Below, one piece after another: positions 34,242-41,717 of a stretch of 64,000 bases of DNA. The notes beneath the pieces were generated by a model. The model was not told where the DNA came from, searched no databases, and saw only the letters and a list, made by a program, of their open reading frames with translations. The position numbers were made by a program, and so were the translations under genes. Each line of letters opens with the position of its first letter. The first letter of the stretch is position 1. The DNA is from Actinobacteria bacterium OV320 (lineage in GTDB: Bacteria > Actinomycetota > Actinomycetes > Streptomycetales > Streptomycetaceae), in NCBI GenBank assembly GCA_001298545.1, contig LJCX01000005.1, positions 124,001 to 188,000 of the forward strand. Direction: 5' to 3'.

Positions 34242-34275
34242 TTATAGTGGGCAATGGCCGTGTGACGGAGGGCAG

Positions 34276-35325
34276 ATGAAGAGCAGTCAGGGCGAACCCA
34301 CCACGTACGACCATGGCGGCGGTGTCCGCTCGCTCCGGGTGCCCATCCCGGACAACCCGCTGGGCCACACCCTGGTGTACGTCGTCGACACCGACCGTGG
34401 GCCGGTCCTGATCGACACGGGCTGGGACGACCCGGCGTCCTGGGAGGCGCTGACCGTCGGGCTGACCGCGTGCGGCACGTCCGTCTCGGAGCTGTGCGGA
34501 GTCGTGATCACCCACCACCATCCCGACCACCACGGCCTGTCCGGCCAGGTGCGGGAGGCCTCCGGGGCCTGGGTGGCGATGCACGCGGCGGACACCTCCA
34601 TCGTGCGGCGGACCCGCGAGACGCGTCCCGAGCGCTGGTACACGTACATGGCGGCCAAGCTCACCGCCGCCGGTGCCCCGGAGGAGCACATCGCCCCGCT
34701 CCGTACGCCTCCCGCCCGTCGTCGCCCCTTCCCCGGCCCGGCGCCCGCCCTCCCCGACCGCGAGATCGTCCCGGGTGAGTTCCTCGACCTGCCCGGCCGC
34801 CGGCTGCGCGCGATCTGGACGCCGGGCCACACCCCCGGCCATGTCTGCCTCCACCTGGAGGAGGACCATCCCGCCCAACTCCCGGGCCATGGACGCCTGT
34901 TCTCCGGCGACCACCTGCTGCCGGAGATCACCCCGCACATCGGCCTGTACGAGGATCCCGACGACGCCACCGTCACCGACCCCCTCGGCGACTACCTCGA
35001 CTCCCTCGAACGCGTCGGCCGGCTCGCCCCCGCGGAGATCCTCCCGGCCCACCAGTACGCCTTCACCGACGCGCCTTTCCGCGTACGGGAGTTGCTCACC
35101 CACCACGAGGACCGTCTCACCGGACTGCTCGCCCTCCTCGCCACCCCGCTCACCCCCTGGCAGCTCGCGGAACGCATGGAGTGGAACCGCCCCTGGCCGC
35201 AGATCCCCTACGGTTCACGGAACATCGCGGTCTCGGAGGCCGAGGCCCACCTACGGCGTCTGGTGAAGCAGGGCCGCGCGGAGGCGGTGACCGGGAGCGA
35301 CCCGGTGACGTACGCGGCCGTGTAA
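34276..35325 (+). CDS. MBL fold metallo-hydrolase
   Basis: 349 residues from an ATG at 34276 with GGAGG six bases upstream; the frame open to 33805 is antisense to the ALDH gene. Metallo-beta-lactamase motifs are VLIDTGWDD, the metal-binding THHHPDHHG, TPGHTPGHV and FSGDHLLPEITPH, with a late His (PAHQYAF). The roughly 100-residue C-terminal extension includes a winged-helix-like part (TPWQLAERMEWNRPW). Such enzymes act as lactonases, thioesterases or hydrolases. The divergent position opposite the ALDH operon and the shared operator suggest a place in the same sterol pathway, possibly CoA-thioester or lactone hydrolysis. Confidence 0.88.
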   Translation: MKSSQGEPTTYDHGGGVRSLRVPIPDNPLGHTLVYVVDTDRGPVLIDTGWDDPASWEALTVGLTACGTSVSELCGVVITHHHPDHHGLSGQVREASGAWVAMHAADTSIVRRTRETRPERWYTYMAAKLTAAGAPEEHIAPLRTPPARRRPFPGPAPALPDREIVPGEFLDLPGRRLRAIWTPGHTPGHVCLHLEEDHPAQLPGHGRLFSGDHLLPEITPHIGLYEDPDDATVTDPLGDYLDSLERVGRLAPAEILPAHQYAFTDAPFRVRELLTHHEDRLTGLLALLATPLTPWQLAERMEWNRPWPQIPYGSRNIAVSEAEAHLRRLVKQGRAEAVTGSDPVTYAAV

Positions 35326-35367
35326 ATCGCTCGCGGCGGACGAGGGCTCCTTGATACCAACGCCCTC

Positions 35368-35823
35368 ATGGACCCCCTGCAGCGGCTGCTCGCCGAACGC
35401 GCCTGCGAGCGCCTGGTCGTCGACTTCGTCCACCGGCTGGATCTCGGCGAACCCTCCTCGGTGGCCGAGCTGTTCACCGAGGACGGCACCTGGGAGTGGC
35501 CGGCGGGCGGGCGGCTGGTCAAGGGGCGGGCGGCGCTGCGGGAGTACTTCGGTTCGCGTCCCGCCGACCGGCTCTCGCGCCGCCTCATGTCGAACATCCT
35601 GGTCACCGTCACCCCGACCGCACCGGCCGCCACCGCCCTGGCCACCTCGTATTTCTCGACGTACCGGGTCGACGGCTACGAGGGCGGCGTCGTCCCCGCC
35701 GGACCACCCGTCCAGGTCGGGCACTACCAGGACGCGTTCCGCCAGGTCGACGGGGTGTGGCTGCTGGAGACCCGGGTGCTGTTCCTCCCCTTCGGCGGAC
35801 CGACACCCCGCGTAGGCTGCTGA
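35368..35823 (+). CDS. SnoaL/NTF2-like family protein
   Basis: 151 residues from an ATG at 35368. The cone-shaped NTF2-like fold is recognisable by RACERLVVDFVHRLDLGEPSS, then VAELFTEDGTWEW, KGRAALREYFGSR and the beta strands ending VDGVWLLETRVLFLPFGG. Members bind small hydrophobic molecules and include ketosteroid isomerase-like and polyketide cyclase enzymes; a catalytic role cannot be read from the sequence. It lies 42 bp after the MBL gene in the same direction and may be cotranscribed, which would place it beside the steroid-type genes. Confidence 0.82.
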   Translation: MDPLQRLLAERACERLVVDFVHRLDLGEPSSVAELFTEDGTWEWPAGGRLVKGRAALREYFGSRPADRLSRRLMSNILVTVTPTAPAATALATSYFSTYRVDGYEGGVVPAGPPVQVGHYQDAFRQVDGVWLLETRVLFLPFGGPTPRVGC

Positions 35824-35851
35824 CTTGATCGTCACGGGGGGATGAGAGCCG

Positions 35852-37612
35852 ATGAATCATGCGACCGAGGTGTTCCAGCCACTCCAGGCGGACGATCCGC
35901 CCATGGTGGCCGGTTACCGTCTCGCCGCCCGGCTCGGGGCGGGCGGCATGGGACGGGTCTACCTGTCGCACACACAGGGTGGCCGGCCGCTGGCGATCAA
36001 GGTGGTACGCCCCGAACTGGCCGACGACCCGGCCTTCCGGCGGCGGTTCCGCCGGGAGATCAAAGCCGCGCGGCGGGTCCGCGGCGCGTACACCGCCGAG
36101 CTGATCGACGCCGACGCGGACGGCGTACCTCCCTGGCTGGCCACGCTGTACGTACCCGGCCCCTCGCTGGCGGAGGCCGTCGCCCGGCGCGGGCCGCTGC
36201 CGGTGCCCGCGGTGCTGTGGCTGATGGCGGGGGTGGCGGAGGCGCTCCAGGCCATCCACGGTGCGGGAATCGTGCACCGGGACCTGAAGCCGTCGAACGT
36301 GCTGCTGGCCGCCGACGGACCGCGCGTGATCGACTTCGGCATCTCGCTGGCCTCCGACGTCACCTCGAACACCGCCACCGGCCTCGCCGTCGGCACACCG
36401 CAGTACATGGCTCCCGAGCAGGCGACCGCGGGCGAGGTCACCGCGGCGACCGACGTGTTCGCGCTCGGTCAGACGGCGGCGTTCGCGGCCCTGGGCGAGC
36501 CGCTGTACGGGGACGGGCCCTCGGTCAGCGTGCTGTACCGGATCGTGCACTCGGAACCCGACCTGTCCCTGCTGCCCGAACCGCTCCGCCCGCTGATCGC
36601 CCACTGCCTGGCCGCCGATCCGGCGGAGCGGGTCACCCCGGCGGAGATCGTCGAATGGTGCAGGCAACGTCTGGGCGGAGAGGCGGACCGCGGCGCCGGG
36701 CCGGCCGTCTGGCGGGAGGTCACCGGGCCGGAGGTGTCGGTTCCGTCTCCGGTCCCCGATCCCACCCCGGTGCACACGCTGCCCTTGATCCCGCGGCCCT
36801 CGCACAAGACGCCGCAGGACGAGACACCCCAACACGCTGTACCTGCTCACGCGTTGCCCTCGAACGCGATGGCTCCGCACGCGATGCCCTCGAACGCGAT
36901 GGCCCCGAACGCGATGCCCTTGATCGCGCCGGTGCGGTCGCAGCTCACGCGGCCGGACGGGCGGCCGGCCCGGCGTCGGCGCACCGCGCTGGTCACGGCC
37001 GCCGCCGTCACCGCGGGCGCGCTGGTGCTGACCGGTCTGACGTGGACGGTCGTGGAGGCGGCGGACCGGCTCCGCCACCGGGACGACACGACCGGGGCCG
37101 CCTCGACGCCCGGCCCGTCCGGCACCGCAGGGTCGTCGGCGTCCTCGTCGGCGTCCTCGTCGACGGCCGCGCCGGACTCGGTGGCCGGGGACCGGACATC
37201 GGAGGAGTCGGGCTCCTCCTCGGCCGTGCCCAAGACGCCGCAGGCCACCGCGTATCCCCTCCAGTGGCTGGACGCGAAGACCTCGCTGGACGTCAAGGAG
37301 CCGGTCCGGCGCGAGGACGCCAAGGGGGACATCCGCTTCGCCTGCAAGCAGGACGACTGCGCGCTGGAGAGCGACACCAGCGTGCTCTCCTTGGTGTACG
37401 GCGACCCCGGAGGCGGCCTCGACACGTGCCGCATCCTCCTCACCGGCGCCAAGAGTCACCGGCTTCCCCTCGCCGCGGCGGCGGCCGGCAGCGAGATCTG
37501 CGTCAAGCACCCCTCCGGGGACATCGCACTGCTCGTGATCCAGGTGAAGTCGACCGCACTGCCGGACATCGCGTTCGTGACCGCGGACATGACGGTCTGG
37601 CGGGCGGCCTAG
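35852..37612 (+). CDS. Transmembrane Ser/Thr protein kinase
   Basis: 586 residues from an ATG at 35852. Complete kinase domain (residues 20-275): GAGGMGRVY, LAIKVV, VHRDLKPSNVLL, VIDFGIS, VGTPQYMAPEQ. A juxtamembrane Pro/His-rich stretch contains the tandem repeat SNAMAP/HAMP (about residues 335-360). It is followed by one membrane helix (LVTAAAVTAGALVLTGLTW), a Ser/Ala linker, and an extracellular domain of about 135 residues with two or three cysteines (FACKQDDCALES, DTCRILLTG). The domain has no family I can name. The PknB-like layout implies a receptor. The stop codon directly abuts the convergent phosphotransferase stop. Confidence 0.92.
   Translation: MNHATEVFQPLQADDPPMVAGYRLAARLGAGGMGRVYLSHTQGGRPLAIKVVRPELADDPAFRRRFRREIKAARRVRGAYTAELIDADADGVPPWLATLYVPGPSLAEAVARRGPLPVPAVLWLMAGVAEALQAIHGAGIVHRDLKPSNVLLAADGPRVIDFGISLASDVTSNTATGLAVGTPQYMAPEQATAGEVTAATDVFALGQTAAFAALGEPLYGDGPSVSVLYRIVHSEPDLSLLPEPLRPLIAHCLAADPAERVTPAEIVEWCRQRLGGEADRGAGPAVWREVTGPEVSVPSPVPDPTPVHTLPLIPRPSHKTPQDETPQHAVPAHALPSNAMAPHAMPSNAMAPNAMPLIAPVRSQLTRPDGRPARRRRTALVTAAAVTAGALVLTGLTWTVVEAADRLRHRDDTTGAASTPGPSGTAGSSASSSASSSTAAPDSVAGDRTSEESGSSSAVPKTPQATAYPLQWLDAKTSLDVKEPVRREDAKGDIRFACKQDDCALESDTSVLSLVYGDPGGGLDTCRILLTGAKSHRLPLAAAAAGSEICVKHPSGDIALLVIQVKSTALPDIAFVTADMTVWRAA
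36850..36931. repeat. 15-bp in-frame repeat in kinase linker
   Basis: Units such as CGAACGCGATGGC and CCTCGAACGCGATGG give SNAMAPHAMPSNAMAPNAMP. They lie between the kinase domain and the membrane helix. Confidence 0.75.
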
Positions 37613-38335
37613 TCAGCGGCCCGCCGTCGTCCTGATCAACTCGGCGGCGGGCACGAGGAGTTCCGTCTCCTCGCGGCTCATCGTCGGGTTGGCCGCCCGC
37701 CTCCGCAGAGCCTCCGCCAGGCCCTCCTCGGTGAGGTCGCGGGGGTCGGCGAGCAACGCGGTCAGCATCGCCCGGGCCGGGTCGGCGATGGGCTGGGGAG
37801 AGACGGCCACCTGGGCGAGGATCACCGCGGACATGCCCCAGTCGAGCCCGGGGTCGCCCTCCTCCGCGTTGGCCCAGTCGATGACCCGGGGGCCGTCGGG
37901 CGTGAGGATCACGTTGTCCGGGTGGAGGTCCAGGTGCAGGATGCGGGCGTCGGCCGAGACCCGTCCGGGCAGGGCGTGCAGCTCGCGCCGCAGCCCGGCG
38001 AGGACGCCCCCCGCCTCCTCGGCGTCCAGCGTGCCCGCCCCGAACGCGCGGAGCATCGTCGGCCCGTTCAGCCGCTCCATGACCAGGTCGGCGCGTGAGC
38101 CGGAGGGCCGTACGGCGGGTGCGGGGTAGCCGTGCCGGCGCACGTGTGTCATCACCGCCGCGAGGGCGGCCGAGTCCTCCCAGCCCTCCCGGTCGCGGCG
38201 CAGCACCCACGCCTCGTCGATCTCGTACACGTCGGCCGTTCGGCCCGAGCCGAGCAGCCGGCCCGGCGGCCCGCCCGGCACCGCGGCCGGGAGCCCGGTC
38301 GGCACCTCGCCCGACACCCTCCCCGTATGCGTCAT
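37613..38335 (-). CDS. Aminoglycoside phosphotransferase-like kinase
   Basis: About 240 residues from the ATG at 38335 (a GTG at 38341 adds two). Choline/APH kinase fold: GRLLGSGRTADVYEID, ILHLDLHPDNVIL (Brenner motif with the catalytic Asp), VIDWANAEEGDPGLDWG. It phosphorylates a small molecule. The family includes antibiotic kinases as well as housekeeping sugar and choline kinases, so drug resistance should not be assumed. No operon partner; it shares a stop-to-stop junction with the convergent Ser/Thr kinase gene. Confidence 0.88.
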   Translation of the reverse strand: MTHTGRVSGEVPTGLPAAVPGGPPGRLLGSGRTADVYEIDEAWVLRRDREGWEDSAALAAVMTHVRRHGYPAPAVRPSGSRADLVMERLNGPTMLRAFGAGTLDAEEAGGVLAGLRRELHALPGRVSADARILHLDLHPDNVILTPDGPRVIDWANAEEGDPGLDWGMSAVILAQVAVSPQPIADPARAMLTALLADPRDLTEEGLAEALRRRAANPTMSREETELLVPAAELIRTTAGR

Positions 38336-38411
38336 GGTCACAACATATCGGCGGCTTCCGCCCCGTCAGGGGCGCTTTCACAGCCGCCCCTCAGGCGCCC
38401 GGCTACCTGCC

Positions 38412-38592
38412 GGTAGAGTGGCCGCGTCGTCATCACGCCCGTACAGGGGGAAGCCGGTGCAATTCCGGCGCTGACCCGCAACCGTCACAGCCGGATCGCC
38501 CGGTACGGGACCGTGACCGGCTCACGTGCGTCGGCAGGCCCGCCGTCGCACGGCACCGTCGAGGTATACGGAGCCGAGCCGCCGGGATGTCC
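38412..38592 (+). promoter_or_regulatory. Cobalamin riboswitch
   Basis: The universal core AAGCCGGTGCAATTCCGGCG followed by CTGACCCGCAACCGT (38451-38485) is the adenosylcobalamin aptamer. A flanking GGGGGAAGCC and the late GGAGCCGAGCCGCC near 38569 correspond to the 3' conserved part. It precedes the B12-uptake operon. About 20 bases later, CCTCCCCGACCGGGAGAGG (38612-38630) can fold so that the ribosome site GGGAGAGG is buried. That suggests B12 turns translation of the first gene off. Confidence 0.95.
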
Positions 38593-38642
38593 CGTGCTGC
38601 CCGCTGCGTGACCTCCCCGACCGGGAGAGGCACCCGCCGATC

Positions 38643-39884
38643 ATGAACATCCGCCGCAGCGCCGCTGCTCTGGCAGCCGCCACCGTCGTGCTGGGTGCCG
38701 CCGTCCCCGCCGTCGCCGCCACCCCGTCCCCCACCCCGTCGGTGGCGATACCCGACGGGCTGTACGGCACCACCGACCCGACGTACGACGGTGTCTGGCG
38801 CCAGTCGCTGGCCCTGCTGGCGCAGCGGACCACGGGTGTCACCCCCGCCGACCGGGCCGTGGCCTGGCTGACCGGGCAGCAGTGTGCGACCGGCGCCTTC
38901 GCCGCGTTCCGCGCGGACACGGCCAAGGCGTGCGACGCCAAGCTGATGGTGGACACCAACAGCACGGCGGCGGCCGTCCAGGCACTGGCCGCGCTGGGCG
39001 GCCACCAGGCCGAGACCGCGAAGGCCGTCACCTGGCTGAAGTCGGTCCAGAACGCCGACGGCGGCTGGGGCTACACCCCCGGCGGCGCGAGCGACGCGAA
39101 CTCGACCTCCGTGGTGGCGGGCGCGATGGCGGCGGCCGGGGAGAAGACTTCGGAGGTGCGAAAGGGCGGCAAGTCGTCGTACGACGCGCTGTTGAAGCTC
39201 TCCATCCCTTGCGACCAGGCAGGCGACGGCGCGTTCGCGTACCAGCCGGACAAGAAGGGCGCCCTCGCGGCGAACGCGGACGCGACGGCGGCGGGTGTGC
39301 TCGGCGTCCTCGGCAAGGGGTTCGTGACGACGGCGGGCAAGGTGCGGGAGGAAGTCTTCACCTGCGCCGGCTCCGCAGCCCCGCTCACCCCGGACGAACT
39401 CGCCCGCAACGGCTCGGTCTACCTCGCCGACGCGATCGGCGAGGACGGCCACCTGGACTCCGCTCTCCCCGGTGCCGAGGACCAGCCCGACTACGGCAAC
39501 ACCGCCGACGCCGTCGTCGCCCTCGCCGCGCAGGGCGCGACCGAGCAGGCGAAGACGGCCCTCTCCTGGCTCGAGCAGAACTCCGCAGGCTGGGCGAAGC
39601 AGAGCGGCCCCGCCGCCTACGCCCAGCTGATCTTCGCGGCCCACGCCATGGGCGCCGACCCCCGCCACTTCGGCGGCGCCGACCTCGTCGCGCAGCTCGA
39701 CGCGACGGGTCCGACCCCGCAGGCCACGGCGAAGGCAACCGATCAGGCCGCCGACGCCGACGCCGACAAGAAGGACGACTCGGATTCCGGTTACGGCGTC
39801 TGGTGGATCGTCGGCGTCTTCCTCGTCGCCGGTATCGGCATCGGCTTCCTGATCAGCGTCCGTGGCAGGAAGCGGCAGCCGTGA
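38643..39884 (+). CDS. Secreted, membrane-anchored prenyltransferase/squalene-repeat (toroid) protein of the B12 operon
   Basis: 413 residues from an ATG at 38643. Signal peptide with cleavage at AVPAVAA/TP near residue 27. The mature part has helical repeats carrying the squalene-cyclase or transcobalamin-type pattern: AVAWLTGQQCATGAFAAF, AVTWLKSVQNADGGWGYTPG, NADATAAGVLGVLGKGF and NTADAVVALAAQGATEQAK. It ends with one membrane helix (YGVWWIVGVFLVAGIGIGFL) and RGRKRQP. Mammalian intrinsic factor and transcobalamin have this alpha6/alpha6 barrel fused to a beta domain. Under a B12 riboswitch and ahead of an ECF transporter, this looks like an anchored cobalamin-capturing receptor. Ligand binding is inference. 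Confidence 0.88.
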   Translation: MNIRRSAAALAAATVVLGAAVPAVAATPSPTPSVAIPDGLYGTTDPTYDGVWRQSLALLAQRTTGVTPADRAVAWLTGQQCATGAFAAFRADTAKACDAKLMVDTNSTAAAVQALAALGGHQAETAKAVTWLKSVQNADGGWGYTPGGASDANSTSVVAGAMAAAGEKTSEVRKGGKSSYDALLKLSIPCDQAGDGAFAYQPDKKGALAANADATAAGVLGVLGKGFVTTAGKVREEVFTCAGSAAPLTPDELARNGSVYLADAIGEDGHLDSALPGAEDQPDYGNTADAVVALAAQGATEQAKTALSWLEQNSAGWAKQSGPAAYAQLIFAAHAMGADPRHFGGADLVAQLDATGPTPQATAKATDQAADADADKKDDSDSGYGVWWIVGVFLVAGIGIGFLISVRGRKRQP

Positions 39885-40564
39885 CGCGCCGGAGCGCCGC
39901 CCTCGTCCTCGCCGCGCTGTTGCTGTCGCTGACCGGCACGGTTCAGTCGGCCCAGGCCGCCGGCTACCGCTACTGGTCCTTCTGGGACCGCTCCGGCGAC
40001 GGCTGGACGTACGCCACCCAGGGGCCGTCCACCGCCCGCCCGGCCGACGGCGACGTCCAGGGCTTCCGGTTCGCGGTGAGCGCGGACTCCCAGGACGCGT
40101 CGCAGCCACGCGGCGCGGCCTCCTTCGCGACGATCTGCGCGAAGACGCCCGCGCGGGACGGCACGAAGCGGGTGGCCCTGGTCGTCGACTTCGGCACGGC
40201 GGCCGACGCGCCGAGCGGCGAGACCCCGCCGTCACCGCGCACGGCCTGCGCCCGGGTCTCGCCCGACGCGACGACGGCCGAGGCGCTCGCCTCGGTCGCC
40301 AAACCCCTGCGCTACGACACGAACGCCCTGCTGTGCGCGATCGCGGGGTATCCGGAGACGGGCTGCGGCGAGCAGGTGTCAGGGCAGGCGTCGGGCCAGG
40401 CGTCCGAGCAGGCGTCGGGCACTGAGAAGCCGACGTCCGCCGGGCAGCCGGAGAAGGACGGCGGACCGTCCGTGGGCCTGTACGCGGGCGTGGCGGCGGT
40501 GGCGGTGCTGGGCGCGGCGGCGGTCTGGCAGGCCCGGCGGCGAGGATCCCGCAGGGATGGCTGA
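39881..40564 (+). CDS. Secreted, membrane-anchored protein of the B12 operon
   Basis: 227 residues from a GTG overlapping the previous stop (GTGA). Signal peptide ALVLAALLLSLTGTVQSAQAA, then YRYWSFWDRSGDGWTYATQG, a beta-rich core (VQGFRFAVS, ATICAKTP, VALVVDFGTAADAPSGE), three to four cysteines (CAKTP, CARVSP, CAIAGYPETGC), a Gln/Ala/Ser linker and one C-terminal helix (VGLYAGVAAVAVLGAAAVW). Proteins of this type sit next to ECF genes in other Streptomyces. It may provide the second, beta-type half of a transcobalamin-like receptor with its neighbour. Function otherwise unknown. Confidence 0.82.
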   Translation: MTRRSAALVLAALLLSLTGTVQSAQAAGYRYWSFWDRSGDGWTYATQGPSTARPADGDVQGFRFAVSADSQDASQPRGAASFATICAKTPARDGTKRVALVVDFGTAADAPSGETPPSPRTACARVSPDATTAEALASVAKPLRYDTNALLCAIAGYPETGCGEQVSGQASGQASEQASGTEKPTSAGQPEKDGGPSVGLYAGVAAVAVLGAAAVWQARRRGSRRDG

Positions 40565-40625
40565 CGGCCGGATCGCCGACGGCCGGATCGCTGGTGGCCG
40601 GATCGCCGACGGCCGGATGGCGGAC
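40557..40625. repeat. 15-bp tandem repeat at the 5' end of ecfT
   Basis: Units of GCCGACGGCCGGATC, about four copies, give the MADGRIADGRIAGG-type N-terminus. This might affect where translation starts. Confidence 0.7.
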
Positions 40626-41717
40626 GGCGGCCCCGGCACACCACGCACACCCCGCACACCCCGCACCCCGCTCCACCCGGCCGCCTGGTGGCTGTGGGCC
40701 CTCGGTCTCGGTACCGCCGCCACCCGCACCACCAACCCGCTCCTCCTCGGTCTCCTCCTCACCGTCTCCGCGTACGTCGTCACCACGTGCCGCCCGGACA
40801 CCCCCTGGTCCCGCTCCTACTCCGCGTTCCTCAAGCTCGCGCTCGCCGTCCTCGTCATCCGTCTGGTGTTCGTCGTCGTCCTGGGATCCCCGATCCCTGG
40901 GACGCGGGTGCTCGTCACGCTTCCCGAAGTCCCGCTCCCCCACTGGGCGCAGGGCATCCGGCTCGGCGGCGCGGTCACGGCCGAGGGCCTGCTCTTCGCG
41001 TTCTACGACGGTCTGAAACTGGCGACCCTTCTCGTCTGCGTGGGTGCCGCGAACGCCCTGGCCAGCCCCTCCCGTCTGCTCAAGACGCTGCCCGGCGCCC
41101 TGTACGAGACGGGGGTGGCGGTGGTCGTGGCGCTCACCTTCGCCCCGAACCTCATCGCGGACGTCCACCGTCTGCGCGCCGCCCGCCGCCTCCGGGGCCG
41201 CCCGGACACGGGTCTGCGCGGCCTGCTCCAGGTGGGTCTGCCGGTCCTGGAGGGCGCCCTGGAACGCTCCGTCGCCCTCGCCGCCGCGATGGACGCGCGC
41301 GGCTACGGCCGTACCGCCGACGTCCCCGCCCCGGTCCGCCGGACGACCGCCGTCCTCACGCTCGGCGGTCTGCTCGGCGTCTGCGCGGGAACGTATGGCC
41401 TGCTCACCGCGGCGGGCGGCAGCTACGGCCTCCCGGTGCTGTTCGCCGGAGTCGTCGCGGCCCTCGCCGGACTGCGGCTGGGCGGCCGCCGCTCCCCGCG
41501 CACCCGCTACCGTCCGGACCGCTGGACCCCGCGGGCCTGTCTCACCGCCGCCTCCGGGGCCGCCGTCGCGGCCCTCCTCATCGTGGCCGCGTCCGCCGAC
41601 CCTGCTGCCCTGCACCCCGGTGTGGTCCCGCTGACCGCCCCCGCCCTCCCGCTCTGGCCGGCGGCGGCCGTACTCCTCGGCCTGCTGCCCGCGTTCCTCT
41701 CCAAGGAGCCGTCGTGA
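40557..41717 (+). CDS. ecfT: Energy-coupling factor transporter T component (EcfT/CbiQ)
   Basis: 386 residues from an ATG inside the previous gene's end. The first 38 residues are a repeated MADGRIADGRIA and GTPRTPRTPRTP run encoded by 15-bp DNA repeats, so a later start (40617) is possible. Next come five to six hydrophobic helices and the coupling helices of EcfT proteins, with RLRAARRLRG and AAMDARGYGR; the ARG motifs contact the ATPases. It joins the ATPase to the substrate-binding S component. Overlaps its neighbours by 4-8 bp. Confidence 0.9.
   Translation: MADGRIADGRIAGGRIADGRMADGGPGTPRTPRTPRTPLHPAAWWLWALGLGTAATRTTNPLLLGLLLTVSAYVVTTCRPDTPWSRSYSAFLKLALAVLVIRLVFVVVLGSPIPGTRVLVTLPEVPLPHWAQGIRLGGAVTAEGLLFAFYDGLKLATLLVCVGAANALASPSRLLKTLPGALYETGVAVVVALTFAPNLIADVHRLRAARRLRGRPDTGLRGLLQVGLPVLEGALERSVALAAAMDARGYGRTADVPAPVRRTTAVLTLGGLLGVCAGTYGLLTAAGGSYGLPVLFAGVVAALAGLRLGGRRSPRTRYRPDRWTPRACLTAASGAAVAALLIVAASADPAALHPGVVPLTAPALPLWPAAAVLLGLLPAFLSKEPS

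Noticed and set aside
37613..38335. Aminoglycoside resistance gene
   Set aside because: Only the general APH/choline-kinase fold is visible; the family is broad and nothing points to a drug.
38433..41615. 1060-residue minus-strand open frame across the B12 operon
   Set aside because: Antisense shadow caused by high G+C; the plus-strand genes have signal peptides, ABC motifs and 4-bp overlaps.
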